Shown: positions 1 to 6,643, numbered from the stretch's first letter. The stretch: DNA of 6,643 bases from Ekhidna sp. (GCA_028821635.1 JAPPDO010000224.1:1-6643); one strand, 5' to 3'. The notes: generated by a model from the sequence alone, not told the origin. Numbers and translations are program-made.

Positions 1-280
1 TGCACTGAACGTTAACTTCCCTCCGATTCAAAACGATAGCATCAAAGGCATTAAAATTTGCAGACAGGCAAATGCTCTCTGGGAAGAGCAGTTTGATGAG
101 CGAAAGGACCCGTATGGAAGAAAATACTTTTGGATGGTGGGGAACTTCGTAAATCACGACAGAGGAGAGGATAATGACGAATGGGCGTTAGCCAATAATT
201 ACGTCTCCATAGTGCCTTGCCGGTTTGATATGACAGCGCATCATGCAATCGCTCGATTAAATGAGGATTGGAATATCTGA
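1..280 (+). CDS. surE: 5'/3'-nucleotidase SurE, C-terminal part (5' end outside window)
   Basis: SurE is a cytoplasmic metal-dependent phosphatase that removes phosphate from nucleoside 5'- and 3'-monophosphates. The first complete codon begins at base 2; 92 codons are visible, followed by TGA at 278-280. The visible part starts with ALNVNFPP, the conserved LNVNxP strand of the family. It continues through GIKICRQA, the FDERKDPYGRKYFW segment, NHDRGEDNDEWALANNYVSI and the closing DMTAHHAIARL, which matches the SurE 'YVSVTPL..DLTAH' ending. The family is usually about 250 residues, so roughly the last third is present. The metal-binding N-terminal aspartates (GDDG-type motif) lie outside the window and cannot be checked. 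The reading frame is open up to the left edge. It converges on the PurF-like gene and is followed by a hairpin that is probably its terminator. I recognise it from sequence motifs alone, with good confidence. Confidence 0.93.
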   Translation, partial: ALNVNFPPIQNDSIKGIKICRQANALWEEQFDERKDPYGRKYFWMVGNFVNHDRGEDNDEWALANNYVSIVPCRFDMTAHHAIARLNEDWNI

Positions 281-371
281 ACTGCCCTCCGGTTCGATTC
301 TACTATTACAATAGGAGAAACACGTCTACGACATAGCCAAAAAGAGTGAGGCCGCCTGATAAGCCGTAGCA

Positions 372-400
372 AGGGGAGTGAATCCCCTGTATTTATTTTA
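372..400 (+). terminator. Probable intrinsic terminator of surE in the convergent gap
   Basis: A perfect 6-bp stem, AGGGGA (372-377) paired with TCCCCT (383-388), closes a 5-base loop GTGAA. It is followed on the + strand by GTATTTATTTTA (389-400), which is U-rich in RNA. It lies about 90 bases after the surE stop. Read on the - strand, the same hairpin is followed by a mixed sequence without a T run, so it should stop surE transcription better than transcription arriving from the PurF-like gene. The rest of the 281-457 gap shows no open frame of note. It has a small CTAT/ATAG hairpin at 303-314 and a weak GGTT/AACC hairpin at 444-454, which may help end the - strand transcript. The stem is short, so confidence is moderate. 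Confidence 0.5.
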
Positions 401-457
401 GAGGAAACTGTCATTTTTGGTACGATAGCGCATGAATATCTACGGTTTGTAACCTGA

Positions 458-2341
458 TCAGTAGGCCCTTACCTCCGCTTGTTTCATAAAATTGATAAAG
501 GCTCTGTTTACGACACGGTATCCTCCTTTTGTGGGATAGTTGCCCGTAAAGTACCAGTCTCCCAAGTGGTTGGGGCAGGCTTTGTGCAGGTTCTCAACAG
601 ATTGATAAACCACCTCGACGTTCGCATTCATCTCCTTTGGCACTACGATTTGAGAAATTTTCTTCGCTATCTCCTCATCCGTGAACTGCTGATAGAGTTC
701 ATTCACATGATTCACGGGAACCTTATCAGCCTGAGCAGCGAGGCATTTATCAAACACCTCATCAAGCAGATGCTCTTTGTCCTTTTCTTTCAGCAATTCC
801 AGCATTGCTCTGAAGGCTACAAACTCCCTCATCTTACTCATGTCAATGCCGTAGCAGTCCGGGAACCTAATTTGAGGAGCAGAGGAGACAATGACAATTT
901 TCTTAGGTTCCAGCCTGTCAAGAAGTGTGAGGATACTTTTTTCAAGAGTTACCCCTCTTACGATACTGTCATCAATGATGACGAGTGTATCGGTTCCTTT
1001 GTTGATGACCTCATAGGTTGTATCGTAAACATGGGAGACCAACTCATCTCGATTGTCATCGTCGGTGATGAATGTTCTGAGCCTTGCATCTTTCAGTACG
1101 AGCTTTTCCACTCTTGGCTGAAAGGCCAGCAGTTGTTCTACCGAATCAGCGGACGGTTTTCTGTCGAGGATCACTTCTTTTCTTTTTTCAATCATGTATC
1201 CTTCAATGCCGCGCATTAGCCCGAGAAAGGATATTTCGGCAGTGTTCGGAATGTAGGAGAAGACGGTATTTCTAAGGTCGAAGTTGATGGCTTTTAATAC
1301 TTGAGGGACGAGTAATTCCCCTAATTTTCTCCTTTCATTGTAAATATCAGGGTCTGTTCCTCTGGAGAAGTAAATTCGCTCAAAGCTGCATGATTTTCCG
1401 GGTAACTGATCTATGAATTGCTTTTCTTCAAAGTCACCTTCCTTGCCGATGATTAAAGCATGTCCAGGGGTAATTTCTTTGATTTCATCATAATTGCATC
1501 CGGAGGCTGTTTTTATGGCTGGTTTTTCGGAAGCCATTACAATGACCTCATCATCAGCATAGTAGTATGCAGGACGGATTCCCGCAGGGTCTCTTGCAAC
1601 AAAAGAAGCACCATACCCCAGCAGTCCTGCCATAGTGTAGCCTCCGTCAAAGTCTCTGCATGACTTCTCAAGTACTCGCTGGAGGTCTATTTCTTTTTCA
1701 ATTTTATGGGTGATCTCTTCATTGGGCAGTTGATTACTGTATTTATCAAAAATTCGCTGGTTCTCCTCATCAACAAAGTGGCCGATTTTTTCCATGACCG
1801 TTACCGTATCCACCTTTTGCTTTGGGAATTGTCCTATTTCAACCAACTTGTCAAAAAGTTCATCCAGATTGGTCATGTTGAAGTTGCCGGCCATCACGAG
1901 GTTTCTGCTTCTCCAGTTATTCTGTCTCAGAAAAGGATGACAGTTTTCAATATTGTTTTTACCATGTGTTCCATATCGAAGGTGTCCCAGCCACACTTCT
2001 CCGGTAAAAGCATAGTTCTCCCTTAGCCATGCGGCATTGCCATGATCTCCGGACTTATCTTTCCTTGCCTTTTCATACTTCCGACTGATTTTACTAAAGA
2101 TGGATTCAATGGGATTTCCATCAATCGTCCTGTACCTGCTTATGTATCGGTACCCCGGAGAAAGACCGATTTTTATGTTAGCAACCCCTACGCCGTCTTG
2201 TCCCCGATTGCTTTGCTTCTTCATCAACAAGTACATCTTTTTTGCAGCGTATGACAAGCCGTACTTATCAATATAATATTGAAGGGGCTTCCGAAGCCTT
2301 AAAAGTGCAACGCCACACTCGTGTTTAACTGGATCGCTCAT
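458..2341 (-). CDS. PurF-family amidophosphoribosyltransferase-like class II glutamine amidotransferase (long Bacteroidota form)
   Basis: By homology this enzyme takes ammonia from glutamine and adds it to PRPP, giving phosphoribosylamine, the first purine intermediate, in the cytoplasm. It is 627 residues long, against about 470-510 for classical PurF. The N-terminal Ntn-hydrolase domain (about 9-300) has a short propeptide MSDPVKHE before candidate nucleophile Cys9 (HECGVALL), then NRGQDG (45-50), GHLRYGTHG (119-127), AGNFNMTN (151-158) and DPAGIRP (251-257). The phosphoribosyltransferase half has CSFERIYFSRG (318-328), YIPNTAEISFLG (363-374), the PRPP loop VIIDDSIVRGVT (454-465) and SSAPQIRFPDCYGIDM (486-501). 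Extra length lies around 60-115 and 155-230. Oddities: the oxyanion asparagine of PurF (HNGN) reads MAGN, RGTT reads RGVT, and the Bacillus Fe-S cysteines are not all present. The start is fixed by an in-frame TAG seven codons upstream and by Cys9; there is no Shine-Dalgarno. It follows nuoN closely and is probably cotranscribed with it. Bacteroidota often carry a separate normal PurF, so I leave the symbol blank; family certain, reaction not. Confidence 0.9.
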   Translation of the reverse strand: MSDPVKHECGVALLRLRKPLQYYIDKYGLSYAAKKMYLLMKKQSNRGQDGVGVANIKIGLSPGYRYISRYRTIDGNPIESIFSKISRKYEKARKDKSGDHGNAAWLRENYAFTGEVWLGHLRYGTHGKNNIENCHPFLRQNNWRSRNLVMAGNFNMTNLDELFDKLVEIGQFPKQKVDTVTVMEKIGHFVDEENQRIFDKYSNQLPNEEITHKIEKEIDLQRVLEKSCRDFDGGYTMAGLLGYGASFVARDPAGIRPAYYYADDEVIVMASEKPAIKTASGCNYDEIKEITPGHALIIGKEGDFEEKQFIDQLPGKSCSFERIYFSRGTDPDIYNERRKLGELLVPQVLKAINFDLRNTVFSYIPNTAEISFLGLMRGIEGYMIEKRKEVILDRKPSADSVEQLLAFQPRVEKLVLKDARLRTFITDDDNRDELVSHVYDTTYEVINKGTDTLVIIDDSIVRGVTLEKSILTLLDRLEPKKIVIVSSAPQIRFPDCYGIDMSKMREFVAFRAMLELLKEKDKEHLLDEVFDKCLAAQADKVPVNHVNELYQQFTDEEIAKKISQIVVPKEMNANVEVVYQSVENLHKACPNHLGDWYFTGNYPTKGGYRVVNRAFINFMKQAEVRAY

Positions 2342-2349
2342 CGCAGTAA

Positions 2350-2365
2350 ATTTAGATGTCTAAAT
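2350..2365. repeat. 16-base palindrome spanning the nuoN stop codon
   Basis: The sequence ATTTAGATGTCTAAAT has 7-base arms (ATTTAGA/TCTAAAT) around a TG centre with no mismatch. It covers the nuoN TAG stop (2360-2362) and most of the short gap before the PurF-like start at 2341. In RNA it could form a weak A/U-rich stem of six pairs with a 4-base loop; in DNA it has the two-fold symmetry of an operator. No T run follows, so it is a poor terminator. It may be chance in A+T-rich DNA; the symmetry is seen, any function is inferred. Confidence 0.45.
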
Positions 2366-3763
2366 AACCAACTGTGGCACAAAGAACAGCAATAACAGAA
2401 TAAATGTGAGAAGAATTGTGACGATTTTTACCGATAAAGTAATTTTTATTGACTTTGCTTCCCTTTTTTCCATGCTTGAATGAAAAAAATAAAAGTATGG
2501 AATTCTCAGGTAGTAAAATAATGCGGCCACTGTTGCAAAAACAGTAATCAACAAGTAAGCGAGTATCCAATTAGATTGGGAGGATTGATACCAGTTCCAC
2601 AAATATGAGAATAAAAAAAACTTCGCAGTAAACCCTGAGAGCGGTGGAATACCAACAAGTGAGATCAGAACGAATGTAAAAGAAACGAGCATCAATGTCT
2701 GATTATTAATGAGTGCATATTGGTTGTTTTGTTCAATTGAATGGGTCTCAAAACAATGAATAATATAAAATACAGCTATATTCATGATTGCATAGACCAG
2801 AGCATAAAACCAGAAGGCATCCATAGAAAGCTGATTCCCTATTGCAAAAACAAAAAGAAATCCGGTGTGCCCAATGGAACCAAAAGCGATCATGCGCCTA
2901 GCGTTAGTCTGTCTTAATGCACCTAACGTGCCTGCAATGACCGTAATCATACCCATCAACATGACCATCTCTACTACCCAATGGCTTGTTGAAAATCGAA
3001 TTTGGGAGAGGAGATTATGTAAAAGTATCAGTCCTGACAACTTGGGAACAATAGAAAAAATGGCGACTGCATCTACCGGTGCAGACTGATAGACGGCGGG
3101 GGTCCAAATATGGAAGGGGAAAATGGAGGCTTTGAAGAAAATCCCAAAAATGACAAAGAGAAGTCCGGTTTGCAATAACGCTGAATTAAAAAGAAATGCG
3201 TTTAAGGAAGATAAGTAGAGGCTTCCGGTCGCACCATAAACTAATCCTAATCCAACCAGTAAAATAGCGGAGGTTACGGCCCCAAAAAGCAAGTATTTTA
3301 TCGCTGCTTCGTTCCCTTTTTTCGTGAAGGAAAATCCGGACAGGGTATAAGACGAATAGGATACCAACTCTACTGCCAGGTAAACAACAAGTAAGCTATT
3401 AGCCTTAGTCATAAAGAGGCCGCCCACGAGAAGCGATAAGGTGAGAAAGTAAAACTCTGTTACCTGCTTCTTTCGCCGGAAAAGTACCACAAGAGCCGTC
3501 GAACCAATTAAGAGCAGACTGAATTTGTCGTTTAAATGACTGATCAACAGACTATTACTTAAAATAAAACCAAAGGAAGATACTTGCAGGGAGTAGTATG
3601 ATGCGATACTCAGAAAAAAAATAAAGATACATTTTAAGAGCACTTCATTCGCAGAAATAAGACTGGTAAACAACAAAATCAATGCTCCTAAAATAAGTGA
3701 TGACTCCTGTGCCGTCAGTGACAGTTCACTTAGTATTTGAACTAATTGATCTCTCAAATTCAT
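2360..3763 (-). CDS. nuoN: NADH:quinone oxidoreductase (complex I) subunit N
   Basis: This is an antiporter-like membrane subunit of respiratory complex I, one of the three proton-pumping modules in the cytoplasmic membrane. Its 467 residues are almost wholly hydrophobic (about 13-14 membrane helices), close to the usual 450-490. Pump residues equivalent to those of E. coli NuoN are visible: Glu132 in VELVSYSSYTLSGF, Lys156 in AIKYLLFGAVTSA (followed by the hallmark VYGATGSLYL, 175-184), Lys211 in GIFFKASIFPFHIW, Lys241 in IVPKLSGL and Lys381 in PPLSGFTAKFFLF. One oddity is the conserved WTPDVYQ motif, which reads WTPAVYQ (Ala223, codon 3095-3097). The ATG overlaps the nuoM stop as ATGA (3760-3763), so translation is probably coupled. 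It ends with TAG at 2360-2362, just ahead of the PurF-like gene and in the same frame. The tail has a basic loop EKREAKSIK (432-440) before the last helix. Recognition is by motif and position after nuoM. Confidence 0.95.
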   Translation of the reverse strand: MNLRDQLVQILSELSLTAQESSLILGALILLFTSLISANEVLLKCIFIFFLSIASYYSLQVSSFGFILSNSLLISHLNDKFSLLLIGSTALVVLFRRKKQVTEFYFLTLSLLVGGLFMTKANSLLVVYLAVELVSYSSYTLSGFSFTKKGNEAAIKYLLFGAVTSAILLVGLGLVYGATGSLYLSSLNAFLFNSALLQTGLLFVIFGIFFKASIFPFHIWTPAVYQSAPVDAVAIFSIVPKLSGLILLHNLLSQIRFSTSHWVVEMVMLMGMITVIAGTLGALRQTNARRMIAFGSIGHTGFLFVFAIGNQLSMDAFWFYALVYAIMNIAVFYIIHCFETHSIEQNNQYALINNQTLMLVSFTFVLISLVGIPPLSGFTAKFFLFSYLWNWYQSSQSNWILAYLLITVFATVAALFYYLRIPYFYFFHSSMEKREAKSIKITLSVKIVTILLTFILLLLFFVPQLVI

Positions 3764-5343
3764 GGCCTGAATTGGCTAACATAATTGAGAAAGAAATGGA
3801 TGGTCTCATTTGAATAATCCAAGATCAGGCTTGGGAAGATTCCTAATATGAGCACGAATATGGCCAATGGGATGAGCATGATTCTTTCTCTGACTGTCAG
3901 GTCAAACATCTCATCCTGCCAGACGGACTTTCGTACAAAATAGGGTCCAAAAAACATCCGTTGAATGGCCCACAAAAAATAGGCTGCGGAGATAATAATA
4001 CCTAAAACCGCTAAAACAGCCAGCCATCGTCCAAAAAGAGCGGTGGAGAAGGCACCCATTAAAATCGTCAACTCCCCTACAAATCCCGATAATCCCGGTA
4101 ATCCTAAGCCGGCGAAAAAGAATATCGCAGTAAAGAAGGCATAAACAGGCATTTTGGAGGCAAGTCCGCTAAAATTATCTATGAGTCGGTTATGCGTTCT
4201 GTCATAGATCACGCCGGCTAAAAGGAAAAGTGCAGGAGAAATGATACCGTGGGAGATCATGTGAAATAACGATCCGGAGAAGCCGGCAGAAGTCAAGGAG
4301 GCTAACCCAACTAAAACAAAGCCCATGTGAGAAACTGATGAGTAAGCTACCATCTTCTTGAGGTCGTTCTGGGCCAGCGCATTCAGCCCTCCATACAAGA
4401 TTGAAAGCACTCCGAATAAGGCCACCCATACCGCATATTTGATAGTCATATCCGAAAAAATGCCATACAGAATTCTGAAAAGCCCATAAGCACCCACCTT
4501 TAATAAAAGACCGGCAAGCACTACAGAAATGGGTGTTGGGGCTTCAACGTGGGCATCCGGGAGCCATGTGTGAATAGGAATCGAAGGGAGCTTGATCCCA
4601 AATCCGATCAATAAAAAAAGAAAAGCTAAGGCTCTCGCAGATCGACCTATGATTTTTCCATTTTCAGCGGGATTTAATATAGAATCTTTAAGATAGTGCC
4701 CGTCCAGCATTGCAATGATACTGAAAGAATTAACACCTCCTTGTTCAATACTCATGTAAAGGCCGATCATTACGATTAGGATAAATAACGATCCAAAGAG
4801 TGTGTAAAGGAAGAACTTAATGGAAGCATAGGATCTTCTTTTGCCACCCCAAATTCCAATGAGAAAGAACATGGGGAGTAACATAAATTCAAAGCAGAGA
4901 TAAAAAAGAAAGAAGTCAAGGGCGATGAAGCACCCGACTATACTTGCACTCAGGATTAAATAAAGAATATGGTACCCTTTTGCTTTTTCTCGAATATTCC
5001 ATGAGGAAATAACACCAATAAGTAGCACTAAAGAAGAAAGTGCTACCAACGGAAGACTGATTCCGTCTACTCCCAAGTGGTATTCAATCCTTAAATTACT
5101 AGCAGACCCCAATCCGATATTGATCCAGTCCGACCGCTCCACAAACTGAAAAGCGGTCTCCCAACTTGAGGGTTTTAATTCCTTATCAAAATGATACAAT
5201 AAAATGCTCGAAAGTAATAGCTGAACGCTTGCGACTGCTAAACTCAACCTTCTGAAAAATTTCCATTTTTCGGATGGAATAAATAACAACACAAAAGCAA
5301 TAAAAAGTGGAAAAAGAAAAATGTAAGAAAGCAAATAGTGCAT
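3760..5343 (-). CDS. nuoM: NADH:quinone oxidoreductase (complex I) subunit M
   Basis: This is the middle antiporter-like proton-pumping subunit of complex I, in the membrane arm between NuoN and NuoL. It has 527 residues (E. coli NuoM has 509) and about 14 membrane helices. The four charged residues of the proton path are all present: Glu152 in FEFMLLPMFFLIGIWGG (E. coli Glu144), Lys251 in GFGIKLPSIPIHTWLPDAH (Lys234), Lys282 in LAGLLLKVGAYGLFR (Lys265) and Glu424 in GLSGFVGELTIL (Glu407). The WLPDAHVEAPTPISV signature (260-274) and the FHMISHGIISPALF helix with two histidines are typical of NuoM and separate it from NuoL. The ATG at 5341-5343 lies 8 bases after the nuoL stop, without Shine-Dalgarno. 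The TGA stop overlaps the nuoN start by four bases. Everything looks like a working gene; the loop around residues 50-90 and the stretch 200-235 are slightly expanded compared with E. coli. Confidence 0.97.
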   Translation of the reverse strand: MHYLLSYIFLFPLFIAFVLLFIPSEKWKFFRRLSLAVASVQLLLSSILLYHFDKELKPSSWETAFQFVERSDWINIGLGSASNLRIEYHLGVDGISLPLVALSSLVLLIGVISSWNIREKAKGYHILYLILSASIVGCFIALDFFLFYLCFEFMLLPMFFLIGIWGGKRRSYASIKFFLYTLFGSLFILIVMIGLYMSIEQGGVNSFSIIAMLDGHYLKDSILNPAENGKIIGRSARALAFLFLLIGFGIKLPSIPIHTWLPDAHVEAPTPISVVLAGLLLKVGAYGLFRILYGIFSDMTIKYAVWVALFGVLSILYGGLNALAQNDLKKMVAYSSVSHMGFVLVGLASLTSAGFSGSLFHMISHGIISPALFLLAGVIYDRTHNRLIDNFSGLASKMPVYAFFTAIFFFAGLGLPGLSGFVGELTILMGAFSTALFGRWLAVLAVLGIIISAAYFLWAIQRMFFGPYFVRKSVWQDEMFDLTVRERIMLIPLAIFVLILGIFPSLILDYSNETIHFFLNYVSQFRP

Positions 5344-5351
5344 TCAATTAA

Positions 5352-6643
5352 CTAAAAAAGTAGAAACCAACCTAAAATCAAAATAACAATCACTAACAAC
5401 CAGGTGAGTTGCATTTGTCCGTCCCTAGCACTCAAACCCGCAAATCGCTTTCCCAGAAAGGATGAAAAAGAAGCCAGCAGGTTTACAGGGCCGTCTACCA
5501 GAAAACGATCTATTAATGCTAATACTTTCGACCCTACCACCGAACCAACTGAAATAAAGTGAAGTGTCGGGTCAATAGCCTTTCTATCCAGATAAGCAGC
5601 AGCCAACGATAACTTATAAATAGCAAGACCAACCTTATGATAACATTCGCCTAATGGAAGACCTTTACGGGTAAATATGTCTGACTTCGGTTTAAAACCG
5701 GAATTTTTTAAATAAGTGAGAGCATAATTGGACGTTGGCCCAAAGAAGTAAAAAGCTAAAACTATGCCCATGATAATCATTATAATAGACAAAAATGGAA
5801 CAATCCCTCCGGTAACGTATTGGATCGGGAATCCCATGTATTCGATAAGCCAACTTGAATGGCCAAAGGGGTTGGCGTTGAAAAAGATAAACAGAGAAAG
5901 TATCCCCAGAATAGTTAATGGGCAATAAAGCCTTTTGCTTTCCTTGTATTTGTAAGTGGTAAAATCAGTTCTCGAATTACCAAAAAAGACAAGAAGTACC
6001 ATTCGCACCACATAAAATGAAGTTAAAAAAATCGTGAAAATCGACACGCCTGAAATGATATAAGCCCATGATCCTGTTGCTTCTGCAAACAGCCATACAT
6101 TAAGAAGAATACTGTCTTTAGATAAAAAACCTGAAAACAACGGCAGTCCGGACAATGCTAAACTACATAAAATAAAAGCTCCGCATGTGCGTAGCATCTT
6201 ATCTTTCAAACCACCCATGTACCGTATATTCTGAGGGTCATATCTGTGGGCATGATGCATGACATTAATCACGGAGGCGGCTCCCAGAAAAAGCCCTGCT
6301 TTGAAGAAAGCATGAGTAATTAAATGGAACAAAGCAGCGTCATCAGCCCTGACCCCAATTCCAAGCACCATATAGCCCAACTGTGAAATGGTCGAAAATG
6401 CCAATACTTTTTTAATATCATGCTGAAAAATCGCACAAACAGCAGCATAGCAAGCAGTTAAAGATCCTGAGATGGCAATAAAATTTAAGACTTCTTCGGG
6501 AAGGGAGGAAGAAAGACGTACCAACAAATAAACACCTGCCGCCACCATCGTTGCAGCATGAATCAGTGCGGAGACAGGGGTCTGTCCTTCCATCGCTTTT
6601 AACAGACAACCTGAAAAGGTTAATTGTCCCCATTTGCCAAAAG
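5352..6643 (-). CDS. nuoL: NADH:quinone oxidoreductase (complex I) subunit L, C-terminal part (5' end outside window)
   Basis: This is the distal antiporter-like pump of complex I, with a C-terminal long lateral helix that runs along the membrane arm. 429 complete codons are visible. The frame stays open to the right edge, so the Met at 6591-6593 (the M of AMEG) is internal and not the start. With the visible residues numbered from 6641, pump residues are Lys3 (E. coli Lys229), His28 in ALIHAATM (His254), Lys114 in THAFFKAGLFL (Lys342) and Lys175-Asp176 in FSGFLSKDSILL (Lys399-Asp400). FQHDIKKVLAFSTISQLGYM is the family signature. The C-terminus has the basic, amphipathic stretch expected for the lateral helix, then DRFLVDGPVNLL and a final anchor QLTWLLVIVILILGWFLLF. 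Oddity: the TM7-TM8 stretch reads KWGQLTFSGCLLKAMEGQTP where E. coli has KSAQLPLQTWLADAMAGPTP. It ends with TAG at 5352-5354. It is the first visible gene of the - strand nuo run; the promoter is out of view. Confidence 0.95.
   Translation of the reverse strand, partial: FGKWGQLTFSGCLLKAMEGQTPVSALIHAATMVAAGVYLLVRLSSSLPEEVLNFIAISGSLTACYAAVCAIFQHDIKKVLAFSTISQLGYMVLGIGVRADDAALFHLITHAFFKAGLFLGAASVINVMHHAHRYDPQNIRYMGGLKDKMLRTCGAFILCSLALSGLPLFSGFLSKDSILLNVWLFAEATGSWAYIISGVSIFTIFLTSFYVVRMVLLVFFGNSRTDFTTYKYKESKRLYCPLTILGILSLFIFFNANPFGHSSWLIEYMGFPIQYVTGGIVPFLSIIMIIMGIVLAFYFFGPTSNYALTYLKNSGFKPKSDIFTRKGLPLGECYHKVGLAIYKLSLAAAYLDRKAIDPTLHFISVGSVVGSKVLALIDRFLVDGPVNLLASFSSFLGKRFAGLSARDGQMQLTWLLVIVILILGWFLLF

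Noticed and set aside
51..248. A 65-codon open frame on the - strand at the left edge
   Set aside because: It is antisense to the surE tail, which matches its family residue by residue.
285..312. GGTTCGATTC resembles the T-loop of a tRNA
   Set aside because: The flanking bases do not form a T-stem, no acceptor partner or cloverleaf exists upstream (that DNA is surE coding sequence), and no CCA or attachment-site repeat follows.
364..445. Inverted repeat CCGTAG (364-369) and CTACGG (440-445) enclosing the hairpin, as a structured RNA
   Set aside because: Only six base pairs across about 70 bases, with no further supporting pairs found; likely chance.
479..1219. A 246-codon open frame on the + strand
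   Set aside because: It lies wholly antisense inside the PurF-like gene, which has clear family motifs along its length; the antisense protein shows no recognisable domain.
2366..2420. Internal Bacteroidota-type promoter for the amidotransferase (TTCTTTG on the - strand near 2380)
   Set aside because: It matches the TAnnTTTG box poorly and has no convincing TTG element at the right distance.
2352..2570. A 72-codon - strand frame overlapping the nuoN end
   Set aside because: It is in another frame of nuoN coding sequence and has no recognisable features.
6591..6593. ATG as a start codon for nuoL giving a 413-residue protein
   Set aside because: The frame is open to the window edge and the upstream codons encode the expected GK..Q stretch of TM7, so this Met is internal.

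Overview
The window reads as ordinary chromosomal DNA from a member of the Bacteroidota. The evidence is the long PurF-like amidotransferase form (627 residues), which I know from that phylum; the character of the SurE tail and the complex I subunits; A+T-leaning DNA; and no Shine-Dalgarno motif ahead of any of the three visible start codons. I would not place it below phylum, although a Cytophagia-like relative is plausible. No mobile element, CRISPR array, tRNA or rRNA is visible.

Layout. At the left edge, on the + strand, is the last 92 codons of surE (survival-protein nucleotidase), ending at 280. A 177-base non-coding gap (281-457) follows. It holds one good hairpin with a U-rich 3' flank, probably the surE terminator. 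Everything else is on the - strand and is read from right to left: the 3' two-thirds of nuoL (cut by the right edge), nuoM, nuoN, and then a class II glutamine amidotransferase/phosphoribosyltransferase of the PurF family, which converges on surE. The four - strand genes are packed tightly: 8 bases between nuoL and nuoM, a 4-base ATGA overlap between nuoM and nuoN, and 18 (17-21 depending on how the stop is counted) bases between nuoN and the amidotransferase. They very probably form one transcript whose promoter lies beyond the right edge.

Function. NuoL, NuoM and NuoN are the three antiporter-like, proton-pumping membrane subunits of respiratory NADH:quinone oxidoreductase (complex I). Their key lysines and glutamates are present wherever they fall inside the window. 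The downstream amidotransferase belongs by homology to the first step of purine synthesis (glutamine + PRPP to phosphoribosylamine). It departs from textbook PurF at the oxyanion-hole asparagine, in the PRPP loop, and in the cysteines that hold the Fe-S cluster in Bacillus-type PurF, so its true reaction is uncertain.

I found no clear undescribed multi-gene system. The points most worth a second look are the divergent active site of the amidotransferase, its attachment to the end of the nuo operon (in the same reading frame as nuoN, separated by one UAG, with a 16-base palindrome over that stop), and non-consensus residues in the TM7-TM8 region of NuoL and the TM7 motif of NuoN.
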